48,424 nt of DNA. Source: an uncultured Eubacteriales bacterium (GTDB lineage Bacteria; Bacillota; Clostridia; Oscillospirales; Butyricicoccaceae). The position numbers were made by a program, and so were the translations under genes. How positions within the stretch are numbered: position 1 is the first letter of the stretch; the number at the start of each line of letters is the position of its first letter. This document shows positions 8,950-18,055 of the stretch, piece by piece. Where the stretch lies: assembly GCA_910586105.1 (NCBI GenBank), contig CAJUGU010000010.1, forward strand, positions 1 through 48,424, given 5' to 3'. The notes beneath the pieces are model-generated. The model made no database searches, was not told the DNA's origin, and saw only the letters and a list, made by a program, of their open reading frames with translations.

Positions 8950-9651
8950 ATGAAGATGTTCAGCGGAGACAATTTCTTTACCCGGCTGATGAACCGGGCC
9001 GGCATCCTGATTGCCGCAAACCTGCTGTTTGTCCTTTGCTGCCTGCCTGTTTTCACGGCGGGCGCGGGGCTGGCGGCGCTGTATTATACCCTGCTGCGCG
9101 CTCTTCGCGAGAAGTGGGAGCTCAACCCTTTTGAAACCTTTTGGACGGGTTTGAAAGAAAACTTCCGGCAGGGGACGCTGGCCGGACTGGCGTTGCTCCT
9201 GCTGGCGGCGGCGCTGACGCTTGAGGTCTTCTGGTGCGGGCAGCTTGGCGGGGCGGCGCTGTTGTTCCGGTATGGGCTGTACGCGCTTGCGGTATTGTCG
9301 GCAGCAGCGGCGGCTTATCTGTTCCCGGTCATGGCGGCTTTCCGCTGCACCTTGCTGCAGCTGATGCGAAACAGCATGGCGTTTGCGCTCCGCCAGCCAG
9401 CCGTGACGCTTGCGGCCCTGCTGCTGAATGTCGTGCCGATGGCGTGTACCTTCCTGCTGGACGCATACCTGCCGCTGTTTGCGTTCCTGTGGTGTACAGT
9501 CGGGTTTGGCGGGGGCGCGCTGCTGTGCGCAAAGCTGTTCCTTCCGCAGTTCCGGCCATATCTTCCTGCGGTGGAAGACCTGGAAGGGGAAGCGCCGGTG
9601 CAGAAGAGCGAGCGGCAGACCCTTCGGGAAATGCGGAGGCTTGGGCTGTAA
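8950..9651 (+). CDS. DUF624 (YesL-like) membrane protein
   Basis: Integral membrane protein of 233 aa with about five hydrophobic helices and the family N-terminus (NFFTRLMNRAGILIAANLLF, then CCLPVFTAGAG). Members usually sit in operons with binding-protein-dependent sugar importers, as here; their biochemical role is unknown. GAGGAGG precedes the ATG, 14 nt after the alpha-galactosidase stop. A hairpin-like TTTTGCC/GGCAAAA repeat lies between it and the MerR gene. Confidence 0.85.
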   Translation: MKMFSGDNFFTRLMNRAGILIAANLLFVLCCLPVFTAGAGLAALYYTLLRALREKWELNPFETFWTGLKENFRQGTLAGLALLLLAAALTLEVFWCGQLGGAALLFRYGLYALAVLSAAAAAYLFPVMAAFRCTLLQLMRNSMAFALRQPAVTLAALLLNVVPMACTFLLDAYLPLFAFLWCTVGFGGGALLCAKLFLPQFRPYLPAVEDLEGEAPVQKSERQTLREMRRLGL

Positions 9652-9721
9652 CGGGGAGCCTTTTGCCGGCTGTGCCGAAAGGCAAAACGGTCGTATGAAT
9701 ACGATGAAAAGGAACGGTTTT

Positions 9722-10537
9722 ATGAACAAAGAAGGCTTGCTGCAGATTGGCGAGCTATCCAGATTTACCGGCGTAAACGCGAAATCCCTGCGTTATTACG
9801 GCCGGATCGGTATCCTGCCTCCGGCCTATGTGGAGCCGGAAACTGCCTACCGATATTATAATGTGCGTCAGCTGCCCATCGTGGAAGCCATCCAGCTTTG
9901 TGTCGAACTTGGCATCCCGCTGCGGGAATTCCAGAAATATTACGACGCGGAAAATCATCAGTTAAATTATACAGAATTGTTTGCCTGTGGTGAAGCCCTG
10001 GAACGGGAGAAGCTTACGGAGCATTTGAACCGACTGACACTCTTGAACCATCTGCAAACGGAGCTTTGCCGCTGCGAACAGATACGGCGGCTCGATGTCA
10101 ATGTACAATGCCGTTTGTGCGCAATGAACTTATGGATTGAACCGGCAGTGGCGGGCAGTTCTGTAAAGGAAGACCCGGCAGCCCTTTCCCGTTTAATGTA
10201 TGCGGCAGCGCAGGACGGGCATAAGAGCTTCGGCATGGGCGGGCAGCTGTTCCTGTTCGGAAAGGGGCAGAAGAAGCTGTACAATTATATTGAGATCGAT
10301 GTGGCTGCGGCGGAACCGCAGCCGTCCCCTAATGTGCTCTGCCTGCCGGAAGGGGAATACCTGTGCCGCAGGGCAGACAGCATCTGGGAGTCGGAACGGT
10401 TTTTTCCGGAACAATTTGCATCTGATGGTGTGAAAGTAGTGATGGAATCTGTACTGCTCATCGGAAACTATGATTTTGAGGAATTGGTTTATGAGCTGCG
10501 ATGTTCCCTTTTCTGCCCCTCTACCAATTTACTATAA
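9722..10537 (+). CDS. MerR-family regulator with C-terminal effector domain
   Basis: 271-aa regulator. Its N-terminal MerR winged helix reads LQIGELSRFTGVNAKSLRYY, then the wing to YRYYNVRQL, followed by a coiled dimer helix and a C-terminal domain of the GyrI/BmrR effector-binding type (SPNVLCLPEGEYLCRR...). The start at 9722 is chosen for AAAAGGA 8 nt upstream; an in-frame ATG at 9695 has a poorer site. It lies between DUF624 and the amylosucrase-like gene on the same strand. A textbook MerR-type promoter with a 19-bp spacer lies right at its 3' end but points backward. The effector is unknown. Confidence 0.87.
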   Translation: MNKEGLLQIGELSRFTGVNAKSLRYYGRIGILPPAYVEPETAYRYYNVRQLPIVEAIQLCVELGIPLREFQKYYDAENHQLNYTELFACGEALEREKLTEHLNRLTLLNHLQTELCRCEQIRRLDVNVQCRLCAMNLWIEPAVAGSSVKEDPAALSRLMYAAAQDGHKSFGMGGQLFLFGKGQKKLYNYIEIDVAAAEPQPSPNVLCLPEGEYLCRRADSIWESERFFPEQFASDGVKVVMESVLLIGNYDFEELVYELRCSLFCPSTNLL

Positions 10538-10561
10538 CCTATCCCACTGTGGGAAAGTCAA
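10531..10561 (-). promoter_or_regulatory. MerR-type promoter (19-bp spacer with dyad), directed into merR
   Basis: On the minus strand TTGACT (10561-10556), a 19-bp spacer and TATAGT (10536-10531). The spacer contains the perfect 13-bp palindrome TCCCACTGTGGGA (10542-10554). A long 19-bp spacer with a central dyad is the hallmark of promoters activated by MerR proteins. Here the -10 box overlaps the merR stop codon and the transcript would be antisense to merR. Confidence 0.55.
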
Positions 10562-10611
10562 GAGGGTTCCTGCTATTTTATGTATATTGATTCCTGGAAG
10601 GAGAAAGTTTC

Positions 10612-12414
10612 ATGAAGATGAAAAAGGATTTTGACACCCGGTTTGCCCGTCACAAGGATGAACTGGAATAGCTGTTTATGGAGTTGTATCAGGACCGTCA
10701 GGCACTTCATGCGCTGGAAACTGCGATGGAGGAAGCTTCGGCTGCCCGGCCGCAGGATTTGCGGGAACTGGATGCCCAGAGGGAGGAAAACCCGGACTGG
10801 TACCGGCAGGGGACGATGTTCGGTATGACAATGTATACCGATTTGTTTGCAGGCAATTTGCAGGGCATGATAAAACGTCTGCCTTACTTGAAAGAACAGG
10901 AAATCACATACCTTCATCTGATGCCGCTGCTGAAAATGCCGCATCCGAACAACGATGGCGGCTATGCAGTCGAGGATTTTAATATGGTAGACCCACTGCT
11001 GGGCAGCAACGAAGACTTGGCCGCATTGACAAAACTGCTGCGGAAAGCGGGGATCAGCTTATGTTTGGACTTTGTCATGAACCATACCGCGGATACCCAT
11101 GAATGGGCGCGCCGTGCAAAGTCCGGAGAGCCGAAGTATCAGAAGTATTACCATTGCTTTTCCACCCGTGAAATACCAGATCGGTATGAGCAGACCATGC
11201 CGCAGGTTTTCCCCAATACAGCCCTCGGTAATTTTACATGGTGCGAGGAAATGCACCAGTGGGTGCTGACAACCTTCCATCCGTACCAATGGGATTTGAA
11301 CTATGGGAATCCGTCTGTCCTGATTGAAATGGTCAAAAGTATGCTGCTGCTTGCCAATCTTGGTGTGGAGGTGCTGCGTATTGATGCGGTACCGTATATC
11401 TGGAAACAGCTCAGTACCAATTGCCGGAACCTGCCGCAGGTGCATACCATTGTTCGGATGATTCGAATGGTATTGGAATGTGTCTGCCCGGCGGTAATTC
11501 TAAAGGGTGAGGTTGTCATGGCCCCCAAGGAGCTGGCTGCTTATTTTGGCACTCCGGAAAAACCGGAATGTCATATGCTTTATAACGTTTCCACAATGGT
11601 TAATCTTTGGAGTGCGCTGGCCGCGCGGGATACCCGGCTGCTGAAGGCGCAGCTCGATGCGCTGAATGCTTTGCCGGAGCACTGTTGGTTTGTAAATTAT
11701 CTGCGCTGCCACGATGATATCGGCTGGGGGTTGGACGAGGATGAGGAAAAGCGGTTAGGTATTGACCCGCAAAAGCACAAAGAATATCTTTACCGGTTCT
11801 ATGACGGGGAGTTCCCTGGAAGCTGGGCGTGTGGCGAGCTGTACAATTATGACCCTGCTACCGGGGATGCCCGCAGCTGTGGGACAACCGCCAGCCTGTG
11901 CGGTATCGAAAAGGCGCTTGCCGAAAAGGATAGCGAAGCTTATCGGGCTGCGGTCAGCAGGGATCTGTTCCTGCATCATGCGATGGCATTCCTGAAAGGC
12001 TTTCCAATGCTGAACTGCGGCGATGAAATTGGTCAGCTCAATGGCTGGGAGTACCGGGGAGACCCCGACCGTGCGCATGACAGCAGGAACCTCCATCGCA
12101 CGGCATTTAACTGGAAGAACGCAGAAAAGCGGAAGATGGAAGATACGTTGCAGTCTGCAATCTGGGATGGGCTAAAAATGACGCGGGAAATGCGAAAAAA
12201 TCCATGTTTTGCTCCGGGTGCAGATGTGTTCACACTGAATACGGGAAATCCCGCTGTATTGGCGGTTCACCGACGCTTGGATGGGCAGTCATTGACTGCG
12301 GTGTTTAATTTCAGCGAATGGGCGCAGACCATATTCCTGGAGGGCAATGATGCGGGGAAGCTGCCGTCACAGCTTACGCTTGCGCCTTATGAGATATGGG
12401 TAACGAAAGCATGA
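10612..12414 (+). pseudogene. Amylosucrase-like GH13_4 gene with an in-frame amber codon at position 20
   Basis: Sucrose-acting alpha-glucan enzyme of the amylosucrase/sucrose hydrolase subfamily. The natural start is ATG 10612 behind GGAAGGAGAAAGTTTC; codon 20 (10669-10671) is TAG and the frame then runs intact for 578 aa from ATG 10678. Family motifs: FVMNHTADTHEWARRA, QWDLNYGNP, nucleophile Asp in VLRIDAVPYIW, acid/base Glu in ILKGEV, stabiliser Asp in CHDDIGW. The lost part is only the N-terminal helical segment (RFARHKDELE-stop-LFMELY), where Gln CAG to TAG is the simplest change. Restart at 10678 lacks a good ribosome site. Function is therefore doubtful unless readthrough or restart occurs. 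It fits use of sucrose left from raffinose. Confidence 0.85.
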
Positions 12415-12458
12415 TCGGTTCGCACAGAAGGAGAAGAAGCGAATACGATTTCTGAAAA

Positions 12459-12482
12459 AACGCCCCGCAGCCGCGGGGCGTT
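12459..12482. terminator. Bidirectional terminator between amylosucrase-like gene and aldo/keto reductase
   Basis: AACGCCCCGC-agcc-GCGGGGCGTT, a perfect 10-bp stem, with an A-run on the left and a T-run on the right. It serves the two convergent genes. Confidence 0.85.
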
Positions 12483-12492
12483 TGGATTGCAC

Positions 12493-13341
12493 TCAGACGA
12501 TATCCAGCATGGTTTTATGGTTCGGCGCAGGAAATGCGTGATTCAATGTTTGCAGTTCTTCTGCGGACAGTTGTAATCTTACCGCCGCAGCGTTTTCCAG
12601 CGTGTGCTCCGGACGGGAGGAGCGCGGGATGGGGACGATCCCTTCCTGTGCCAGCAGGAACGCCAGCAGGATCTGGCAAGCGGATGCGCCGTGCTGCTCC
12701 GCAACGTTCCGGACGGCGGACGAGCGCAGCAGTCCATTCCGCAGCTGTCCCGCCTGCGCGAGCGGGCAATATGCCATAATTGGTAATCCATGTTCCCGCA
12801 GCCATGGAAGCAGATCGTATTCAATGCCGCGGCTGCCCAGATGGTACAATACCTGATCGGTCTGGCAGTTTTGGCCGCTATCCACCGAGAACAGCTCTTC
12901 CATATCCTCCAGGTCGAGGTTGGATACACCCCAGGCACGGATCAGGCCGCGTTCCTTAAGCTGCTCCATACACTCTGCCGTTTCAGCAAAGGGTACGGAG
13001 CCGCGCCAATGAAGCAGATACAGGTCGAGGTAATCAGTTTTCATTCGCCGGAGAGAGTTTTCACAGCACCGGAAAATATCACGGCGTCCGGCATGGAAGG
13101 GATAGACCTTTGATACCAGATAGAGTTCTCCGCGCTCCACGCCCTGGATGGCATCCCCGACAAGGCGTTCCGCCGCGCCTTCCCCATACATTTCCGCAGT
13201 GTCGATGAGATTCATCCCGGCGTCTATTCCGGCACGGAGCGCCCTGCATTCCCTTGCAAATGCGGAGGGCTTTTCCCCCAGGTACCAGGTCCCCTGCCCG
13301 ATTCTGCCAACCGGCATACCGGATTGTGTTAAAAATTCCAT
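12493..13341 (-). CDS. Aldo/keto reductase
   Basis: NADPH-dependent carbonyl reductase, 282 aa, TIM barrel. The catalytic tetrad is visible as D47 and Y52 (NLIDTAEMYGEG), K78 (YLVSKVY) and H111 (LYLLHWRG). The cofactor-binding C-terminus has IPRSSRPEH. AAAGGAG lies 8 nt before the ATG. It is convergent with the sugar operon and is not clearly part of either neighbouring pathway. The substrate cannot be inferred. Confidence 0.93.
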   Translation of the reverse strand: MEFLTQSGMPVGRIGQGTWYLGEKPSAFARECRALRAGIDAGMNLIDTAEMYGEGAAERLVGDAIQGVERGELYLVSKVYPFHAGRRDIFRCCENSLRRMKTDYLDLYLLHWRGSVPFAETAECMEQLKERGLIRAWGVSNLDLEDMEELFSVDSGQNCQTDQVLYHLGSRGIEYDLLPWLREHGLPIMAYCPLAQAGQLRNGLLRSSAVRNVAEQHGASACQILLAFLLAQEGIVPIPRSSRPEHTLENAAAVRLQLSAEELQTLNHAFPAPNHKTMLDIV

Positions 13342-13526
13342 GGCGTTCTCCTTTTCTGTTTTGGTACCTTTATTTTACACGTTCCCGGCCCGGAAAGCAA
13401 ACGGCAGGCGTCAGGGAAGGCTGTGAAAGTGGAACAAAGATTTCAGGATTTTGCAATAAAAATCCATATCCTGAACGTTTGGAAAATGGGTAGAAAATCA
13501 GCGGGACAGTTTGTTGAGTTTGCAGG

Positions 13527-13555
13527 TTGTGTAATTCGGAAACAGCGATTATAAT
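13527..13555 (+). promoter_or_regulatory. Sigma-A promoter of the tartronate semialdehyde reductase gene
   Basis: TTGTGT (13527-13532), 17-bp spacer, TATAAT (13550-13555), 44 nt upstream of the ATG at 13599. The -35 is a partial match. Confidence 0.55.
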
Positions 13556-13598
13556 ATCCTCAAACAGCAAAAAAACTTTGAAAACGGAGGAATTCAAT

Positions 13599-14483
13599 AT
13601 GAAAATTGGCATGATTGGTTTAGGAATCATGGGGAAGCCGATGGCGAAAAACATCCTGAAGGCAGGCTTTACCGACCTGCAGGTCAGCGACCTGAACAAA
13701 GACGCGGTTGCAGAGGTCGTTGCAGCCGGTGCGGTTGCCTCTGACAATAAAACGATTGGCGAAACCTGTGATGTTGTGATGACCATGCTGCCCAACAGCC
13801 CGCATGTCAAGGCCGTTATGCTGGGCGAGAGCGGGGTTGTAGGCTATATGAAGCCGGGTTCCTGCTTCATTGATATGAGTTCGATCAATCCGGTTGCCAG
13901 CAAGGAAATCGCGGCGGCGCTTGCGGAGAAGGGCATTGAAATGCTGGACGCACCCGTTTCCGGCGGCGAGCCGAAGGCGATTGACGGCACGCTGAGCTTT
14001 ATGGTCGGCGGCAAGCAGGAGGTATTCGACAAGTTCAAGCCCTTGCTGGATTCGATGGGCGCGTCGGTTGTCCGCTGCGGCGAAGTCGGCGCGGGCAACA
14101 CCACCAAGCTGGCGAACCAGATCATTGTCGCGTGCAATATCCAGGCAGTTGCGGAAGCGCTCACCATGGCGCAGAAGGCCGGGGTAGAGCCGCAGCTGGT
14201 ATTTGAAGCGATTCGCGGCGGCTTGGCTGGCAGCACCGTGATGGAAGCAAAAGCGCCGATGATGATGGAGGGCAACGACAAGCCCGGTTTCAAAATTGAC
14301 CTCCATATTAAAGACCTCAATAACGCGCTGGACTGCGCACACAGCTTCGGCGCGCCCGTCCCGATGACTGCGGCGGTGCAGGAGATCCTCCAGTGGCTGC
14401 ATAACAACGGCTGCGGGCAGAACGACCACAGCGCAATCGCAAAATATTATCAGGCGCTGACCGGCATTGAAATCGGACGCTGA
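13599..14483 (+). CDS. garR: 2-hydroxy-3-oxopropionate (tartronate semialdehyde) reductase
   Basis: Beta-hydroxyacid dehydrogenase, 294 aa, reducing tartronate semialdehyde to D-glycerate. The N-terminal Rossmann GLGIMG (residues 7-12) is followed by the family signature DAPVSGGEPKAIDGTLSFMVGG (in part) and catalytic Lys170 in GNTTKLANQ. The start at 13599 has ACGGAGGAATTCAAT upstream; longer upstream frames have no ribosome site. It shares the context AAAACGGAGGAAT with the DapA-family gene at 18458, and the glucarate dehydratase and glycerate kinase genes lie downstream, so an aldarate role is likely. Other 3-hydroxyacid dehydrogenases share the fold. Confidence 0.88.
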   Translation: MKIGMIGLGIMGKPMAKNILKAGFTDLQVSDLNKDAVAEVVAAGAVASDNKTIGETCDVVMTMLPNSPHVKAVMLGESGVVGYMKPGSCFIDMSSINPVASKEIAAALAEKGIEMLDAPVSGGEPKAIDGTLSFMVGGKQEVFDKFKPLLDSMGASVVRCGEVGAGNTTKLANQIIVACNIQAVAEALTMAQKAGVEPQLVFEAIRGGLAGSTVMEAKAPMMMEGNDKPGFKIDLHIKDLNNALDCAHSFGAPVPMTAAVQEILQWLHNNGCGQNDHSAIAKYYQALTGIEIGR

Positions 14484-14493
14484 AATATCTTTT

Positions 14494-14522
14494 TTGACAG
14501 CCTAACTCACACCTCCTATTTA
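14494..14522 (+). promoter_or_regulatory. Promoter of the PrpR-like regulator
   Basis: TTGACA (14494-14499), 17-bp spacer, TATTTA (14517-14522), 10 bp after the reductase stop. The regulator is therefore probably transcribed from a vegetative promoter. Confidence 0.6.
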
Positions 14523-14529
14523 CTGGAAG

Positions 14530-14553
14530 CCAGAGCCGCGATTGCGGTTCTGG
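14530..14553 (+). terminator. Hairpin in the leader of the PrpR-like gene
   Basis: CCAGAGCCGC-gatt-GCGGTTCTGG with one G-T pair, followed by TTTCTGCTGTT. It could end the reductase transcript or attenuate the regulator. Confidence 0.5.
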
Positions 14554-14609
14554 TTTCTGCTGTTAAAATATGAGTCGTTCAGCCCGTTTCTGTATGAAAG
14601 GAGCCAGAT

Positions 14610-16508
14610 ATGGCAAAAGTTGCAGTTTTAGTACCTTATCCTGAAATGTGCGGCATGGCAGAGCCGCTGCTGCCGCAGTATGCGCACATTTCTCCGATGT
14701 GTGTGGAATATACCCGGACGGAGGAAATCGAAGAACGTGCGAAAACGCTGGAACAGCAGGGCTGTGAACTGATTGTTGCACGGGGGCTTCAGGCGCGGCT
14801 GGTGAAGCGGTGCGTCCGGATCCCGGTCGTAGAAATCTGCGTCACGGCACAGGAGCTTGGAATGCTGGTGCTGGATATCCGGCAGGAACTTGGCGGGGCG
14901 CCCGAAATCGGGCTGATCGGCTTTGACAATATGCTGTGTGATACCTCCCGGTTTGACGAGCTGTTTGGCATCCGGCTGACCCGCTGCATGGCAGATACGC
15001 CGGAGGAACTGCCCGCGTTGGTCGACCATGCGCTGCGTTCCGGCTGTCAGGCCGTCATCGGCGGCGACGTAGTTTGTGAACGGGCGGAAGCGCTTGGACT
15101 GCCGCACCGCTTTATCCCCTCCGAGCCGGAGAGCCTTGGGAACGCGTTTGCAATGGCTGAGCGGGTCTGCTATGCCATCGACCTGGAAAAGAACAATACA
15201 GCGGAAATCAATACCATGCTCAATTTCACGTTCAGCGGCATTGTGCAGGTGGATATGGACGGGAAGGTTCTGCGGGCCAACCGGGTCGTGTTCCAGCTTC
15301 TGGAGTGTCGGCCCGCTGACCTGATCGGGAAGCATGTGCTGGCGGCGATCCCGCAGCTGACGCAGGAGGTGCTGGACAAAGCGCTGAAAGAAGGCGAGGA
15401 AGCGTATGCGTTCCTGATGCTGATCCGGAAAAAGGCGATCCTGGTCAACATCGCTCCGATCCTGACCGACGGAGGGATCCATGGGGGTATCCTGACCTTT
15501 CAGGAGGACGCACGGATCATTGAAATGGACGGCGAACTGCGGCGGGAGCTGTATCAGCGCGGCTATATTGCAAAGTGTACATTTGACCGGATTCCCAGCC
15601 GCAGCAGGGAAAGCCAGCAGCTGACGGCGCTTGCCAAACAGATTGCAAAGTATAACGCCCCCGTCCTGCTGACCGGGGAAGCAGGCTGCGGAAAGGCGCT
15701 GATTGCCCAATGCATCCACAACGAGAGTGTTTGCCGGGGGAATGCCTTTGTCGCGCTCGATTGCAGCGCCTATCAGCCGGACACGCTGGATACCATCCTG
15801 TTTGGGAATTACACCACGCGCAAGGATACGGCGGCCTGCGCAGCGGAAACCGCACAGGATGGGACGCTTTATCTATCCCATATCGAAATGCTTTCACCGG
15901 AGCTGCAATACAAGGTGCTTGACCTGATCCATGGAAGGTTCCTGCACAATGGCGCAAGCATCCCAAGCGTTGCAAATGTCCGTGTGATCGCGTCCAGCAA
16001 TGCAAACCTGATGGCACGTGTCCAGCAAAGGGAATTCCGCGGCGACCTGTATTACGCGCTTGGAATGCTGCGCCTGGAATTTTTGCCGCTGCGCCGCCGC
16101 CGGGAGGACATTCTGGGCTGGGTTGATTTTTATATGAAAATCTGGCAGGAGCGCTGTAAACGGTATGTGACGCTGACGCAGGGGTCAAGGGATTTTCTGG
16201 AAAGCTATGACTGGCCCGGCAATCTCGACCAGGTTGCCAGCATCTGTGCCAGCATCGTTCTGCTGACGGAAAGGCGGAACGTAGACGAAGGCTTTCTCCG
16301 CCAGCTGCTGGAGCAGTCCGCGCCGACCGTGCTTCAGGATACGGAACAGGTCGTATTGTTCAAGGATAAAAAGGCAATCCAGATTTCCGAGCTTCTGCAA
16401 AAATATCACGGTAACCGCCAAAGGGTGGCGGATGAGCTTGGCATCAGCAAAACAACCTTGTGGCGGAATATGAAAAAATACGGCATCGGTCAGGATTACT
16501 CTTACTAA
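14610..16508 (+). CDS. PrpR-type sigma-54 regulator homologue with lost AAA+ motifs
   Basis: 632-aa regulator: PrpR-like N-terminal sensor (about 1-185), PAS domain (about 200-310), AAA+ region (about 325-570) and a Fis-type helix-turn-helix (about 590-628, HGNRQRVADELGISKTTLWR). Walker A is GEAGCGKA (356-363). The sigma-54 contact GAFTGA is absent: after LFGN the sequence reads YTTRKDTAAC. Walker B, normally GTLFLDEI, is GTLYLSHI with S423/H424 in place of Asp/Glu. It should therefore not hydrolyse ATP or open a sigma-54 promoter. It probably works as a DNA-binding switch on the flanking aldarate genes through sigma-A, as TyrR-like proteins can. AAAGGAG precedes the ATG. Confidence 0.88.
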   Translation: MAKVAVLVPYPEMCGMAEPLLPQYAHISPMCVEYTRTEEIEERAKTLEQQGCELIVARGLQARLVKRCVRIPVVEICVTAQELGMLVLDIRQELGGAPEIGLIGFDNMLCDTSRFDELFGIRLTRCMADTPEELPALVDHALRSGCQAVIGGDVVCERAEALGLPHRFIPSEPESLGNAFAMAERVCYAIDLEKNNTAEINTMLNFTFSGIVQVDMDGKVLRANRVVFQLLECRPADLIGKHVLAAIPQLTQEVLDKALKEGEEAYAFLMLIRKKAILVNIAPILTDGGIHGGILTFQEDARIIEMDGELRRELYQRGYIAKCTFDRIPSRSRESQQLTALAKQIAKYNAPVLLTGEAGCGKALIAQCIHNESVCRGNAFVALDCSAYQPDTLDTILFGNYTTRKDTAACAAETAQDGTLYLSHIEMLSPELQYKVLDLIHGRFLHNGASIPSVANVRVIASSNANLMARVQQREFRGDLYYALGMLRLEFLPLRRRREDILGWVDFYMKIWQERCKRYVTLTQGSRDFLESYDWPGNLDQVASICASIVLLTERRNVDEGFLRQLLEQSAPTVLQDTEQVVLFKDKKAIQISELLQKYHGNRQRVADELGISKTTLWRNMKKYGIGQDYSY

Positions 16509-16532
16509 TTGCTTGTGAATACGCGAAATGGA

Positions 16533-16569
16533 AAACGGGCGCGGCGTTGAAACATCCGCACCCGTTTTT
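16533..16569. terminator. Bidirectional terminator between regulator and permease
   Basis: AAAACGGGcGCGG (16533-16545) pairs with CCGCaCCCGTTTT (16557-16569) with one mismatch. It has an A-run before and T-run after, between convergent genes. Confidence 0.75.
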
Positions 16570-16604
16570 CGGTATGGTAAATTTTGTTTCGTACAAAAAT
16601 TGGT

Positions 16605-18023
16605 TTACAGGATCAGGCTTGCAATCAGCAGCTCTACAATTCCGACACCTGCCATAATCAGGGATACGGCGGTTTTACAGCGGAGCTGGTCTTTCAATTC
16701 GGTCAGGCCAAACATTCCGTTGAATACCCAGAAGCCGCTGTCGTTGAAATAAGAGAACGAAATCGCGCCAACGCAGCAAGACAGCGCCATCAGGAGCGGG
16801 CTGACGCTCAGGACGCTCATCAGGGGTGCGGACAGGGATGCGGCAGTCGTGATCGCCACGGTAGCGGAGCCGAGCGCAATGCGCATCAGCGCGGCAATGA
16901 CAAAGGGGATCAGGACGGCAGGCAGCGGCGTCTTTGTAATCAGCTCGCCAAGCGCGTCGCCAATGCCGGAAACCTTGATAATGTTGCCAAGGGAACCGCC
17001 TGCGCCGGTAATCAGCATGATGATACCGGTACTCTTGATGGAGCTGTCCATGATTTTCAGGACTTTGTCTTTGGGTTCGCTGCCTGCAAGTCCATAGATT
17101 GCAATCAGCGTTCCAATCCCGAGCGCGGCAATCGGGTCGCCAAGCAGGGAGATCAGCTGGAAAAATACGCCTTCGCTCAGCCCGGCAAAGGTCAGGACCG
17201 TTTTCCCAAGAATCAGGATGAGCGGGATTACAATCGGTGCGACCGAAATCCCAACGTTCGGCAGCTTCTTCGCGCCGAGCATACTGTCAAGCTGCTCCAT
17301 AGAGCGGATATATTCTTCCCGGAATTCTTTGCGGTCAAAAGAACCGTCTTCCCGCGGGATTTGATAGATTTTTCTGCCGATCCATTTGCAGTAGGGGACA
17401 ATGACGATGATCATTGGGATCGTCACCAGCGCGCCTGCCAGGATCATCGCGCCGACGTCAACATTCAGCATTCCGGCAGCGGTCAGCGGTCCGGGGGTCG
17501 GCGGGACAAGGCAGTGGGTCAGCTGAAGCCCGCAGCCGAGCGCCAGCGCCAGCCCGACCACTGATTTTCCGGTTACGCGGGACATTGCCTTGCAAAGCGG
17601 GGCAAAAATCACGATTGCGGAGTCTGCAAAAACCGGGATGGAGATAAACCAGCCGGTGATCGCCAGCGCCCACTCTTCGCGCTTTTTACCGACGGCTTTG
17701 ATAAAGGAATACGCCATCTGTTCCGCAGCGCCGGATTCCTCCAATATGCCGCCCATCATGACACCCAGACCGATAATAATACCTGTGCTTTTCAGCGTAT
17801 TGCCAAAGCCGTCTTTGAGGGCGGTCATGATACCGGTCTTTGTGACGCTGGCGCCATCGACCATTACCTTGACATCGGCCGGGGACATCCCTCCAATCAA
17901 GCCGGTCACGATTGCGGCGAGCAGCAGGGCGATAAAGGTGTGGACCTTGGTTTTACTGACCAGCACGATCATTAAGATGATACCGGCGCCAAGCCCTAAT
18001 AACATGCGGGTAGATTCTGCCAT
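16605..18023 (-). CDS. GntP-family organic acid:H+ symporter
   Basis: 472-aa permease with about 12 membrane helices and the GntP pattern: GLIGGMSPADV, LGVMMGGILEESGAAE, HCLVPPTPGPLTAAG, and a C-terminal TTAASLSAPL/SYFNDSGFWVF. The family carries gluconate and related sugar acids. It sits among genes for glucarate breakdown, so glucarate or galactarate is the likely cargo; E. coli uses GudP of another family. GGAGG lies 9 nt before the ATG. Its leader contains a perfect 17-bp palindrome. It is divergent from the lyase-dehydratase operon. Confidence 0.92.
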   Translation of the reverse strand: MAESTRMLLGLGAGIILMIVLVSKTKVHTFIALLLAAIVTGLIGGMSPADVKVMVDGASVTKTGIMTALKDGFGNTLKSTGIIIGLGVMMGGILEESGAAEQMAYSFIKAVGKKREEWALAITGWFISIPVFADSAIVIFAPLCKAMSRVTGKSVVGLALALGCGLQLTHCLVPPTPGPLTAAGMLNVDVGAMILAGALVTIPMIIVIVPYCKWIGRKIYQIPREDGSFDRKEFREEYIRSMEQLDSMLGAKKLPNVGISVAPIVIPLILILGKTVLTFAGLSEGVFFQLISLLGDPIAALGIGTLIAIYGLAGSEPKDKVLKIMDSSIKSTGIIMLITGAGGSLGNIIKVSGIGDALGELITKTPLPAVLIPFVIAALMRIALGSATVAITTAASLSAPLMSVLSVSPLLMALSCCVGAISFSYFNDSGFWVFNGMFGLTELKDQLRCKTAVSLIMAGVGIVELLIASLIL

Positions 18024-18055
18024 AGGAATCTTCCTCCTTCAATTCTCTGAATGGC

